A DNA stretch of 53,079 bases from Phycisphaerae bacterium (GCA_029260035.1 JAJDEA010000260.1:1-53079); one strand, 5' to 3'; positions 35,352-44,257 are shown, numbered from the stretch's first letter. Program-made: numbers and translations. Notes: generated by a model not told the origin, from the sequence alone.

Positions 35352-38300
35352 ATGAGAATTCGTGCCTTTTCGGTAGCACTGGTTCTTGGCGTTGGAAGTG
35401 TCTTGTCTTCGGCGGCGGTGGGTGGGCCGGTGATCCTCGTTGGTCACGATCAGGACGACCACGGATTTGAAGCCATCTACGCAGGTGTGTTTGATGATCT
35501 CTTTGCAGCGGTCACCAATGGCAATACAGGCATTCTGTCAATTGGTGCCGACTCGGGAACCAAGGCAGAAACATGGATCAACACTGTCGCGGGTCTTATG
35601 ACCAGCCCTCAAACGGTTACACATGTCAATGGCGCGGCAGTCGGCACAGTGGATTTTTGCACTTATGCCATTGTATATATCCCCAGTGATCTGGGTGATG
35701 TTGCCGGTGGAATCAGCCAAGCCGAAACGACTATCATGGCGGGCCGCGCTGTAGATGTCGCCAACTTCATCAATGGTGGCGGCGGTCTATTCGGATCAAC
35801 GGCTGGTCAGTTCGCGGATGCCTATGGTTATATGGGTGTCTTTGCCGCGATTACGTCAACGGGTATTCCGGTGAGCGGCAGTTGCGGCGGAAGTGTGTTT
35901 GACGATATTACCGCAACGACTGAGGGGGGAACGCTTGGAATCACGAATTCAAACCTCGATGGATGCTGCTGGCACAATACTTTTACTACGTTCGCACCAT
36001 TCCTGAATGCACTTGCAACGGCAAACGAGCCATCTTGCGCCATCAACGGGGAGGCTGCTGCAATTGGCTGTCTCGACTGCAGTCTGCCACCGCAGAAACT
36101 GTTGGAGCCGGCAGTTGCGTTTAACCTTGTCAATACGAACCACACAGTGACAGCTACATTGCTTGAGGCAATAGCGCCGAACGATCCGATCGTCGGCGTA
36201 TTGACCACCTTCGAAGTGATTTCCGGCCCAAATACGGGCGATATGGGTACAGACACGACGGACATAAACGGCCAAGCGTCCTTCACGTACACTGGTGACG
36301 GAGGCATTGGCCTGGACCTGATCAAGGCGAGTTGTCCGGGCGGGGCTGCAACCTGCAATGATCCATTAGGCTCAACAATCGATTCCAACACGGTCCAGAA
36401 GTTCTGGGACCTGGACTGCAACAACAACGGGATCCCGGATACTTGTGATATAAGCTGTGCCGCGTACGGCAATGCGTGTCTGTCATTCCCCATGTGTGGT
36501 GGTAGCGTGGATGTGAATTTAGACAGCATTCCGGACGATTGCAGTGTTTGTGGTGATAGCGTCGTCGATCCTGGAGAGCAGTGCGATGACGGCAACACAA
36601 GTAACGGTGATTGCTGTTCGTCGACCTGCCAGTACGAATCGGCTGGCTCGGTGTGTGGCAATCAAACGCCCGAGGGCACCTGTGACGCAGCGGACTCCTG
36701 CGATACGACTGGCACTTGCCTTCCAAATTATCTGTCAGCCGCCACGGTTTGCCGGGCTGGTTCCGGCGATTCGTGCGATCCGGATGAAGTTTGCACAGGT
36801 TCCAGTGGGACGTGTCCTGTAGATTCATTTGAACCGGGGACGACAGTCTGTCGAACGGGTTCGGGTGATTCGTGCGATCCAGATGAGAATTGTCCGGGTG
36901 TTGCGGGCGGAGCGTGTCCAGCGGACACGATAACGACCGTCGGTACGGTCTGTAATCCAGGTTCCGGCGACCTTTGCGATCCTGACGAGGTTTGCTCAGG
37001 TGTTGCAGGTCAGGCATGTCCGACGGATACGATATCTCCAAACGGAACGGTTTGTAACGCGGGCTCCGGCGATCTTTGCGATCCGGACGAAGTGTGTTCC
37101 GGTGTAGCGGGTCAGGCATGTCCTGCAGACACAATAACTCCAGTTGGAACTGTCTGTAATCCCGGTTCCGGTGATCTTTGTGATCCGGATGAGGTTTGCT
37201 CCGGCGTGGCCGATCAAGCGTGCCCGGCGGATGCTGTTGCGGCAGTGGGGACCGTTTGTAATCCAGGCTCAGGTGATCTTTGTGACCCCGATGAAGTGTG
37301 TTCGGGTGTCGCCGGTCAGGCATGTCCTGCAGACACAATAACACCAGTTGGAACTGTCTGTAATGCGGGTTCGGGCGATCTTTGCGATCCTGACGAGGTT
37401 TGCTCAGGTGTTGCGGGCCAAGCTTGTCCTGCGGACACGATATCTCCAAACGGAACGGTTTGTAACCCAGGCTCTGGTGATCTATGTGATCCAGACGAGG
37501 TTTGCTCCGGTGTCGCGGGGCAGGCATGTCCACCAGATACAATAACACCAGTCGGAACAGTCTGTAATCCAGGTTCCGGTGATCTTTGCGATCCGGACGA
37601 GGTTTGCTCCGGCGTTGCTGGTCAGGCATGTCCTGCAGACTCCTTTGACAATGGAACGACGGTTTGTCGGCCGAGTGTTGGCGCGTGCGACGTAGACGAG
37701 CTTTGTCCTGGAGTTTCAGATCAGGCTTGCCCCGGGGATTCTGTCAAGCCGAACAGTTACAAATGTCGCCCGGAAGCAGGCAATTGTGACGTGCCCGAGT
37801 ATTGCGACGGCATACTGGCGACTTGTCCTGCAGATGAGTTCAAACCTCCCATCGATGGCAAAGGGGAGCCAAACATCTGTCGTCCTGCAAACGGAATATG
37901 TGATCCGGCGGAAATATGTCCGGGCGATGGCCCAGATTGTCCGCCCGATGAGTTTGAACCGTCTACAACAATCTGTCGCGGCTCGCTGGGTGTGTGTGAT
38001 CCGCCTGAACTTTGCACGGGCATCAACGGTGACTGTCCTCCCGATGTACTTGACAATACGACCGTGTGCAATCCGTCTGCTGGTGTTTGCGATCCGGCAG
38101 AGATATGTGATGGCGTGAATCCGGGTTGCCCAGCTGATGTGCTTGACAATACGACCGTGTGTAATCCGTCAGCGGGTGTTTGTGATCCTGCGGAAATTTG
38201 TGATGGCGTGAATCCGAGTTGTCCGGCTGATGTACTTGACAATACGACCGTGTGTAATCCGTCTACTGGCGTTTGTGACCCGGCAGAGATATGTGATGGT

Positions 38301-39080
38301 GTGAATCCGGGTTGCCCAGCGGATGTGCTTGACAATACGACCGTGTGTAATCCGTCAGCGGGTGTTTGCGATCCGGCAGAGATTTGTGATGGTGTGAATC
38401 CGGGCTGTCCGGCTGATGTGCTTGATAATACGACCGTGTGCAATCCGTCTGCTGGTGTTTGTGATCCGCCGGAGGTTTGTGATGGTGTGAATCCGGGTTG
38501 CCCAGCGGATGTGCTTGATAACACGACCGTGTGTAGGCCAGCGGCTGGCGAGTGTGATGTCGATGAGATTTGTGACGGCATGATTGTCGATTGTCCGGCT
38601 GATGGGTTTGAGCCTAATGGCTTGGGCTGTACGGATGAGGGCGACGAATGCACGAACGATGTGTGTGACGGTCTTGGGATGTGCGTCCATCCAAATAACA
38701 ACTTGTGCGGAGGATGTTGCCTGCCGGACAAAGTCTGCATCGACGATGTCTTGGCATCGACATGCGGCGGCTTATTCGGTAACCACCTTGGGATTGGTTC
38801 CGTTTGTCTGGGCGATACGGATGGTGACGGTGTTGACGATCAATGTGACAACTGTTCAGGCGTAGATGACAACGTCTTTGGCGTGCTAATTTGCACTCAA
38901 ACTGGAAAATCTTGCGTCGTCGATGCGGATTGCGAAATTGGTGACACCTGTGAGAAAGCCTGTGTTGGCAAGATTCCAACAGTTTCCGAATGGGGATTGG
39001 TCGTCCTGGCGCTACTGTTGTTGGTTGCTGGCAAGCTATATTTCGGCTTTAGACCTGTTCCAGCCACCATCGAACGTTGA
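35352..39080 (+). CDS. Giant secreted protein with about 19 disintegrin-like cysteine repeats and IPTVSEWG sorting tail
   Basis: 1242 residues from ATG 35352 (AGGAGGAG six bases upstream; the frame opens at a GTG 30 bp earlier). Signal peptide to about residue 30. An N-terminal globular region (about 30-245), then a bacterial Ig-like segment (about 255-335), a DUF4215-like CGDSVVDPGEQCDDGN motif (about 400), then about 19 tandem units (36744-38622) of the form TVC-x(5-7)-CDxxExC-x-G-x(4-5)-CPxD. Unit 11, CRPEAGNCDVPEYCDG, is strikingly like the ADAM/snake disintegrin core. A Cys-rich linker with a calcium-type DTDGDGVDDQCD motif precedes IPTVSEWG, a hydrophobic stretch and Arg: an exosortase-class C-terminal signal (IPTL-CTERM type). 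An adhesive cell-surface role is inferred. Confidence 0.85.
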   Translation: MRIRAFSVALVLGVGSVLSSAAVGGPVILVGHDQDDHGFEAIYAGVFDDLFAAVTNGNTGILSIGADSGTKAETWINTVAGLMTSPQTVTHVNGAAVGTVDFCTYAIVYIPSDLGDVAGGISQAETTIMAGRAVDVANFINGGGGLFGSTAGQFADAYGYMGVFAAITSTGIPVSGSCGGSVFDDITATTEGGTLGITNSNLDGCCWHNTFTTFAPFLNALATANEPSCAINGEAAAIGCLDCSLPPQKLLEPAVAFNLVNTNHTVTATLLEAIAPNDPIVGVLTTFEVISGPNTGDMGTDTTDINGQASFTYTGDGGIGLDLIKASCPGGAATCNDPLGSTIDSNTVQKFWDLDCNNNGIPDTCDISCAAYGNACLSFPMCGGSVDVNLDSIPDDCSVCGDSVVDPGEQCDDGNTSNGDCCSSTCQYESAGSVCGNQTPEGTCDAADSCDTTGTCLPNYLSAATVCRAGSGDSCDPDEVCTGSSGTCPVDSFEPGTTVCRTGSGDSCDPDENCPGVAGGACPADTITTVGTVCNPGSGDLCDPDEVCSGVAGQACPTDTISPNGTVCNAGSGDLCDPDEVCSGVAGQACPADTITPVGTVCNPGSGDLCDPDEVCSGVADQACPADAVAAVGTVCNPGSGDLCDPDEVCSGVAGQACPADTITPVGTVCNAGSGDLCDPDEVCSGVAGQACPADTISPNGTVCNPGSGDLCDPDEVCSGVAGQACPPDTITPVGTVCNPGSGDLCDPDEVCSGVAGQACPADSFDNGTTVCRPSVGACDVDELCPGVSDQACPGDSVKPNSYKCRPEAGNCDVPEYCDGILATCPADEFKPPIDGKGEPNICRPANGICDPAEICPGDGPDCPPDEFEPSTTICRGSLGVCDPPELCTGINGDCPPDVLDNTTVCNPSAGVCDPAEICDGVNPGCPADVLDNTTVCNPSAGVCDPAEICDGVNPSCPADVLDNTTVCNPSTGVCDPAEICDGVNPGCPADVLDNTTVCNPSAGVCDPAEICDGVNPGCPADVLDNTTVCNPSAGVCDPPEVCDGVNPGCPADVLDNTTVCRPAAGECDVDEICDGMIVDCPADGFEPNGLGCTDEGDECTNDVCDGLGMCVHPNNNLCGGCCLPDKVCIDDVLASTCGGLFGNHLGIGSVCLGDTDGDGVDDQCDNCSGVDDNVFGVLICTQTGKSCVVDADCEIGDTCEKACVGKIPTVSEWGLVVLALLLLVAGKLYFGFRPVPATIER
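36951..37664 (+). repeat. Tandem 102-bp repeat, 7 copies
   Basis: Units start at 36951, 37053, 37155, 37257, 37359, 37461 and 37563 with constant 102-bp spacing; each encodes 34 residues with four cysteines. They differ mostly at third codon positions and in the CNP/CNA and TITPV/TISPN choices. Units 4 and 7 of the array, and units 3 and 6, match most closely in places, suggesting block duplication. Confidence 0.92.
38067..38531 (+). repeat. Tandem 93-bp repeat, 5 copies
   Basis: Units start at 38067, 38160, 38253, 38346 and 38439; each encodes 31 residues with four cysteines (CNPSAGVCDPAEICDG core). The protein copies are nearly identical and so is much of the DNA. A sixth, diverged unit starts at 38532. 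Confidence 0.92.
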
Positions 39081-39292
39081 TTTTGAGCAGTTAGGCAGCT
39101 TTGTAATCGTGCCGAATCCGGGTGCTTTGATGTTGAGTTAGGTTATCCGGACTATAAATCTGAATGTTGTTGTCTTTTTTTGTTGAACTGTAGGTGTGGT
39201 TTCCGGTATATTGAACGAATTACCGGGCGGAAAGCCTGCCCGTTGCGAAGGAAAAGAGCGCCGTTTGTTGCGCTTGGAGGAAAGAAGTTCAC

Positions 39293-39973
39293 TTGTCTAG
39301 TTCGCCTGTGAAATCTCAACCCGCTTTCGTTGGCATTAAGTCGGCGTCGCTTTGCGTTGCTCTAGGCGTAAGTGCCTTCGTTATGGCATCGTCTGCACAG
39401 CTGCCCGGTGCTCGTTGGCTGAGTTGGATTGCACTCTTGCCGCTTTTCGTGGCGATCAAAACGCTGGTTCCATCGCGTGCGTTTTTGTCCGGGGCGTTTT
39501 GGGGCTTGTGTCTTTACATTTTCTCATCCGTTGGCTCAACGCCAATAATCACACAATCATGGTTGAATCTTGTGCTTGTTACGCTGATACCCGGTGCCTA
39601 TGCGCTAGGTGGGTCAGTCGTCACGCGTCGCGCCGGGTTTAGCCCATTGTTGTTAGGGCTTGGTTGGCTCGGTGTCGAGATTGCGATGTCTCCGCTGTCG
39701 CCGAACTATGGCTTGTTGGCGTCTATGCAGATTGGCGGCGCGTTGGCGCTGCGTGCAGTCGGCTTGATTGCTGGCTGGTTTGTTGTCGCCTTTTTGATTG
39801 CCTATGTAAACGCATCCTTGCTTGAGATGCTCACCGAGGTTTGTGTTTCGCGTGTTCCATTGCGGACTGCTGGCCTGGCAGGACGATTGGATAATCGAGT
39901 TCTTCCTGTCCAAGCCGAGGTTCGTGCAAATGCTCAATTCTCTCCTGCAAAGCCTCGCGGCCCTCCCGTCTAA
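39293..39973 (+). CDS. Polytopic membrane protein resembling the membrane half of apolipoprotein N-acyltransferase
   Basis: 226 residues with five to six transmembrane helices. The start is TTG 39293, with GGAGG 12 bp upstream; the first ATG (29 codons later) would remove the first helix. The order of motifs ARWLSWIALLPLF, AFLSGAFWGLCLY, GWLGVEIAMSPLSPNYG, and LIAGWFVVAFLIAYVNA follows the N-terminal membrane part of Lnt. The nitrilase (CN-hydrolase) domain that carries Lnt catalysis is missing; the frame ends soon after the last helix. It sits between two genes for IPTVSEWG-tailed proteins, so a role in their handling is possible (inference). Confidence 0.62.
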   Translation: MSSSPVKSQPAFVGIKSASLCVALGVSAFVMASSAQLPGARWLSWIALLPLFVAIKTLVPSRAFLSGAFWGLCLYIFSSVGSTPIITQSWLNLVLVTLIPGAYALGGSVVTRRAGFSPLLLGLGWLGVEIAMSPLSPNYGLLASMQIGGALALRAVGLIAGWFVVAFLIAYVNASLLEMLTEVCVSRVPLRTAGLAGRLDNRVLPVQAEVRANAQFSPAKPRGPPV

Positions 39974-40126
39974 AAGGCTGAGGCCTTCGACGACGAAGGT
40001 GTGCGTTAGTTATGCATATCTTCGAGAAAAACGTCGTCGAATCGATAGATTCCTTGGTACGCGGATTTGTCGAGCCAGCATGTACCATCGCACTAATACA
40101 ACGAATTCTTTGTTTCTTGTTGCGCC

Positions 40127-40282
40127 ATGAAATCCAGCGAGTTCTTTTTGATTGGCTCGCATCGACGAATCATTACGCTGCCCGTTGTGATCGTTTTGTT
40201 CGGCGCACTTGTTTGTTTTTTTGAAACTGAGAGGAAGAGGCAAGGCTTTTTCCTATTCAATACTCGTGGAGGTTTGGAATGA
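40127..40282 (+). CDS. Overlooked 51-residue single-pass membrane peptide
   Basis: ATG 40127 opens 51 codons with one hydrophobic segment (IITLPVVIVLFGALVCFF) flanked by basic residues (SHRR before, ERKRQG after). Its TGA overlaps the ATG of the next gene as ATGA, the classic sign of translational coupling, and its last codons hold the GGAGG of that gene. No good ribosome site precedes its own start. It is too short for common length filters. A real product is plausible but not certain. Confidence 0.45.
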   Translation: MKSSEFFLIGSHRRIITLPVVIVLFGALVCFFETERKRQGFFLFNTRGGLE

Positions 40283-42084
40283 AAATTAGAAGTTTGATTT
40301 GTACCGTAGCGATTGCCGGTCTTCTTGCGACGACCGCCAACGCCCAGAAGAGTGATTTCCGTCAGGAATCTATGTCCCCGGCGATGAACGCCGCACCTGC
40401 GGATACGACGCTTACGCCTCGTGCAACGAACCTAAATATTGATTTTGAAGCACCAACATACGCACCTGGTTCAATTTCCGGGCAGGATGGATGGCGCGCT
40501 TCGCTAAGTTGCACCGACGGTGCTTGCAGCATCGGCGCTGCATTTTGCCGCAATGATGGCGATTGCCCACTCGGCGAAACCTGTGTTCTTCCTGGTGGAA
40601 CCGGCAGTGGTCTTAATTACATTTGTGACGGTAACCCGGCTTTGGGTTGCACCCGCGTTCTTGGCGATCCGGCAGTCAGCGACTGCGTTGGTTCACCCGC
40701 AGTACTGTGCGAGCCGAACCCGGCTTGCGCCTTGGGTACCATCGTAGGTACCTCCGGCAACTGCCCGACTGGTCAGCATCTGATCAGCCAGCAGGACCCG
40801 AACGATCCGGGCAGCTTCGGCTCCGGTCACCACTTTGCGTTCTCGCCGTTTGTCGCGGTTCCCCTGGGCGATCGTTCACTGTCGTCGCTCGACATCAATG
40901 TCGTCACCAGTGGTGGTGCGGACTATGACATTCAGCCACAGAATCCCAGCAACGGATTCCTGAACACGCGCGTGAAGTTCCTGTACACGTTTGGCTTGAT
41001 TTACATCATCAATGATCCGGGCACTGGCCCGACGTTCTCGTTTGGTGGTTTCTTCACGCCTGGTGCGTGCCATACTCTCGTGATCGACCAGCAGCCAGGT
41101 ACCAATGGTTCCGTTGGTCAGGGTACCGCAGACTACTACCTGGACGGAAACCTGATTCTTGCTGGTGCTGTCTGGGCCGGTTCGGAAACAGAAGAAGTCT
41201 TGGTCCGAAGTGACAATGGTCAGGCATTTGCCGCAAACCCTGCAGCGGACGTAGCTGACGTTGACAATCTTCAGATTCTGCATTGCCCGCCAGGCGTAAC
41301 GGGTGCTTGCTGTGATGGTACGTCGTGCTCCGATTTGGATGAGTGCGATTGCCTGCTCGCTGGTGGTGCGTACCAGGGCGATGGCTCTGCGTGCGGCGCG
41401 GCAGCAACATGCTGCACCGGTGGCGTATGTGTCGATACCGATGCGGTTTGCTGTGCAGTCGGCGGCGGAACTCCGGGTGCTGGAAATTGCGAAGGTGATG
41501 CCGACGGCGACCTGACTGATGGTTCGTGTGGCGATGCGTGCCCGACTGAGCCAACCTTGCTGGCACCTGGTGTCTGCGGTTGCGACGTCACGGATACGGA
41601 TAGTGACACGATTCTTGACTGCGTTGATAACTGCGTCAACGATTCGAACGTTGCTCAGACCAATAACGACACGGATTCGCATGGCGATGCCTGCGATAAC
41701 TGTGACTTCACTGACAACGATCCCCAGACGGATACAGATGGCGACGGCGTTGGCGATGCATGTGATAACTGCATCGACGATGTCAACCCATTCCAGGAAG
41801 ACAACGACAGTGATGGTGCCGGTAATGCTTGTGAAGAATGCGATGACGATCCGAACAAGCTGGTTCCGGGCATCTGTGGTTGTGGCGTAGCCGACGTTGG
41901 TGACAGCGATGGCGACGGTTTCCTTGACTGTGTCGATCAGTGCAACGGCGTTGATGACGCTGTCTTCGCACCTGGTTGCGTTGGCCAGATCCCGACCGTT
42001 TCTGAGTGGGGTCTTGTTGTTCTTGCTCTGTTGTTGCTCGTTGCTGGTAAGGTCTACTTCGGCCGTCGTCCTGCGATGAGCTAG
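40279..42084 (+). CDS. Secreted thrombospondin type-3 repeat protein with IPTVSEWG sorting tail
   Basis: 601 residues; GGAGG before the ATG and a signal peptide ending ANAQ. An N-terminal beta-rich, possibly lectin-like region (about 45-335, starting NLNIDFEAPTYAPG) is followed by a Cys-rich patch (about 340-400), then acidic calcium-binding type-3 repeats (about 430-570; repeated DTDGDGVGDACDNC-type loops), and the C-terminal IPTVSEWG signal with hydrophobic helix and Arg-Arg. The tail matches that of the 35352 protein over more than 20 residues. Surface anchoring by an exosortase-like enzyme is inferred from known IPTL-CTERM biology; no such enzyme is in the window. Confidence 0.85.
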   Translation: MKIRSLICTVAIAGLLATTANAQKSDFRQESMSPAMNAAPADTTLTPRATNLNIDFEAPTYAPGSISGQDGWRASLSCTDGACSIGAAFCRNDGDCPLGETCVLPGGTGSGLNYICDGNPALGCTRVLGDPAVSDCVGSPAVLCEPNPACALGTIVGTSGNCPTGQHLISQQDPNDPGSFGSGHHFAFSPFVAVPLGDRSLSSLDINVVTSGGADYDIQPQNPSNGFLNTRVKFLYTFGLIYIINDPGTGPTFSFGGFFTPGACHTLVIDQQPGTNGSVGQGTADYYLDGNLILAGAVWAGSETEEVLVRSDNGQAFAANPAADVADVDNLQILHCPPGVTGACCDGTSCSDLDECDCLLAGGAYQGDGSACGAAATCCTGGVCVDTDAVCCAVGGGTPGAGNCEGDADGDLTDGSCGDACPTEPTLLAPGVCGCDVTDTDSDTILDCVDNCVNDSNVAQTNNDTDSHGDACDNCDFTDNDPQTDTDGDGVGDACDNCIDDVNPFQEDNDSDGAGNACEECDDDPNKLVPGICGCGVADVGDSDGDGFLDCVDQCNGVDDAVFAPGCVGQIPTVSEWGLVVLALLLLVAGKVYFGRRPAMS

Positions 42085-42108
42085 TTTGATTTGTGAAACA
42101 TCGGCTTT

Positions 42109-42146
42109 GGGGTGGGATCCAATTCGGGTTCCACCCCGCCGTTTTT
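42109..42146 (+). terminator. Rho-independent terminator of the 40279 gene
   Basis: A 12-bp stem with two G-U pairs (42109-42120 with 42126-42137), AATTC loop, then GCCG and five Ts. Confidence 0.85.
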
Positions 42147-42275
42147 CGCGATCAGTATCGTTGCGACTTGATTTACCTTGGTCGTAACGCGCCTTGCGCA
42201 GTTCGCAACGGGCATGACATTTGAAGCGTAATATGAGCCGCTCCGTTGGAAGAGATTCCGGCGGGCGGCTTTTTT
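42147..42275 (+). ncRNA. Candidate small RNA ending at a second strong terminator
   Basis: Within the 451-bp spacer 42085-42535. A terminator-like hairpin has stem AGCCGC/GCGGCT plus nine more pairs (42236-42251 with 42256-42270, one bulged T), a GAGA loop and six Ts (42270-42275). Between it and the previous terminator lies an 8-bp inverted repeat CGTTGCGA / TCGCAACG (42159-42166 with 42203-42210). The second terminator implies either read-through protection or a separate RNA of about 100-130 nt. No good promoter is visible. The rest of the spacer (42276-42535) holds no gene I can support. Confidence 0.4.
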
Positions 42276-42535
42276 CATGATTGCATTGTGGGGCTGACGA
42301 GGTTGGCTGGCGAGACTGTGAAATCATCGCGTTTGAGGCATTCACTTCTCTTCAGGGATATACGCCGAATAGGTAAACATTGGTTGAGCGGGCGCATCGC
42401 CATTCCGAGTTTAACACTCTGCGGCAAATAGGCTCTCTCAGCTCTACCGCCGCGACCGATATCATCGTGGTAGACGATGGCAAATCGAAGTGTGCCCGGT
42501 AAATCAATCGCCGTTTGGCGGAAAGGATGTCTTGA

Positions 42536-44128
42536 ATGAAGGTTGAACAGAGTTCTCTTGCGGCTCTTATTGATTGGCTGAAGATTGGCAGGTTGATGGC
42601 GTTGCTCTTTTTGATTTCGTTCCCGTCCTGCAATATGTCCACGAACATGCCGGATGACGCTTCATCCGTTCGCTTTGACGGCCTGCCGGACGCCAGTTCG
42701 CAAAACAGTTTTGTCGCTGATTTTGCGCTGAAGACTCGTTGGCAAAAGCAGAACCTCAATTACTTTATCTCCAATTTGAGCAACGATTTGGATGAGCAGA
42801 CCCAGCGAAACATCATTGAGCAGTCATACGCCGCCTGGGCTGCCGTAACGCCATTGACTTTTACGGAAGTCAACACCGCAGGTGAAGCCGATTTGATAAT
42901 CGGGTTTGGGTCGGGTGGTCACTGCGAGCTTTACACTGTTGGCGGAACAGACTGTCCCTCCGCGCAAGGTCAGGGTGGTGAGTTCGATGGCCCAAGTGGC
43001 GTACTGGCGCACTGTTATTTTCCGCCCGGCAGTGGTGGACCGAACGCCGGAGATTGCCATTTTGACGAAGGCGAAAACTGGGCAGAAAGCAACGCGGGCG
43101 GCAACGAAGTTCGGCTGATGGAAACCGCGATTCACGAGATCGGCCATGGCTTGGGTTTGGACCATAGTGAAGACACCGGTGCAATCATGTTTCCAAGTTA
43201 CGAGCCATCCAATGTGAAATTACAACTTGGCCAGGACGACATCAACGGCATACAGCAGCTCTACGGCGCAGGTGATGGAGGAGTCACTCCTATGGCACCA
43301 CCTAGACCTGATGCGCCGGGTCCGGACGAAGTTCCGACAGGTGCTGGCGATCCGGGAGCCGACGACACGGACGGCGATGGACTGGAGGATGGGCTTGAAC
43401 TTTTTGCGCTTGGCACAGACCCCAACAATCCGGACACAGACGGTGATGGGCTGATCGACTTTGAAGTAGCTTTCGGATTGAATCCGCTTAATCCCGATAC
43501 CGACGGCGATGGCATCAACGATGGTGACGAAATCAACGCCGGCACCGATCCTCTTACGCCGAACTTCGCGGGTGGGGGCGGGGGTGGAATAGCTGGCACC
43601 TATGTCGGGCAAGACAGCGAAGGCTCCGCATTAGCATTTGAGCTCTTCGAAGACGGCACCGTAGCCGGTACGCTCAGCGTTTTTCAGTTTGGGTTTGCAA
43701 CCAATGTCGATCTGTTTGGCGCGGTAGACGAAAGCGGCAACATTCTTCTTGTTTCATACGATTACTTTTTCGTCTTTGCTGGAGTGATTTCCAACGGTAC
43801 GGCGTCCGGACAGCTCGAAACTCTAGGTGGGTTCGTCGGAACCTGGGCCGCTTCGACCGGCAATGGTGGAGGCTGTGACGATTCCTGCCAGTTCGCGCTT
43901 GATAATGAATGTGACGATGGCCGGGAGGGCGCGGTATCCGAAGCCTGCGATCCGGGTACGGATTGCAGCGATTGCGACCCGACCGGTTTTTCGGTTCGGT
44001 CGCGTGCGATTATGAGTGGTGGCCGTGCGAGCACCGATGTGTATCAGCCTGCGCCTAACCAAGGACAAGCGCTGACAAGCCCGGTTCACTATCGCGTTGA
44101 CTGGAAAGAGGAAAAAAGTACCGAGTAA
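42536..44128 (+). CDS. Matrixin-like (M10-type metzincin) metalloprotease with calcium-type repeats, probable lipoprotein
   Basis: 530 residues. N-terminal hydrophobic segment with Cys32 (FPSC), a likely lipobox though with an unusual Phe at -3. Zinc protease domain (about 65-245) has the full metzincin signature His200-Glu-x2-His204-x5-His210 and a Met-turn (AIMFPSY). After a Pro/Gly linker come three acidic type-3 repeats (about 275-340; [20 protein letters not shown] and relatives), a beta domain, and a Cys-rich end ([16 protein letters not shown]). It should cut proteins at the cell surface. It follows the two IPTVSEWG-tailed proteins but lacks that tail. Confidence 0.88.
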   Translation: MKVEQSSLAALIDWLKIGRLMALLFLISFPSCNMSTNMPDDASSVRFDGLPDASSQNSFVADFALKTRWQKQNLNYFISNLSNDLDEQTQRNIIEQSYAAWAAVTPLTFTEVNTAGEADLIIGFGSGGHCELYTVGGTDCPSAQGQGGEFDGPSGVLAHCYFPPGSGGPNAGDCHFDEGENWAESNAGGNEVRLMETAIHEIGHGLGLDHSEDTGAIMFPSYEPSNVKLQLGQDDINGIQQLYGAGDGGVTPMAPPRPDAPGPDEVPTGAGDPGADDTDGDGLEDGLELFALGTDPNNPDTDGDGLIDFEVAFGLNPLNPDTDGDGINDGDEINAGTDPLTPNFAGGGGGGIAGTYVGQDSEGSALAFELFEDGTVAGTLSVFQFGFATNVDLFGAVDESGNILLVSYDYFFVFAGVISNGTASGQLETLGGFVGTWAASTGNGGGCDDSCQFALDNECDDGREGAVSEACDPGTDCSDCDPTGFSVRSRAIMSGGRASTDVYQPAPNQGQALTSPVHYRVDWKEEKSTE

Positions 44129-44163
44129 TCTGAACTGATTAGAAGCAGTCGTGTATGTTCACA

Positions 44164-44201
44164 ACGGGCTTGAGTTCCTCGCAGGGGCTCAGGCCCGTTT
44201 T
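44164..44201 (+). terminator. Rho-independent terminator of the metalloprotease gene
   Basis: An 11-bp stem with one G-U pair (44164-44174 with 44188-44198), 13-nt loop and TTTT-ATT tail, 36 bp after the stop. Confidence 0.75.
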
Positions 44202-44257
44202 ATTGATGCGGATAGATCAAGCTATACGTGTTTCAATGTGCAAATGCAAGCGGATTG

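Noticed and set aside
36951..38531. Regular repeats as a possible CRISPR array
   Set aside because: Units of 93 and 102 bp are contiguous, have no spacers and are translated in frame.
36322..38740. Long minus-strand open frames of 435 and 327 codons opposite the repeat protein
   Set aside because: They follow the period of the tandem repeats on the plus strand, lack signals or ribosome sites, and vanish as independent genes once the plus-strand signal peptide and sorting tail are recognised.
40876..42345. Minus-strand open frame of 489 codons
   Set aside because: Antisense to the type-3 repeat gene; biased codon use of Asp/Cys/Gly-rich repeats keeps the frame open by chance, and it crosses two plus-strand terminators.
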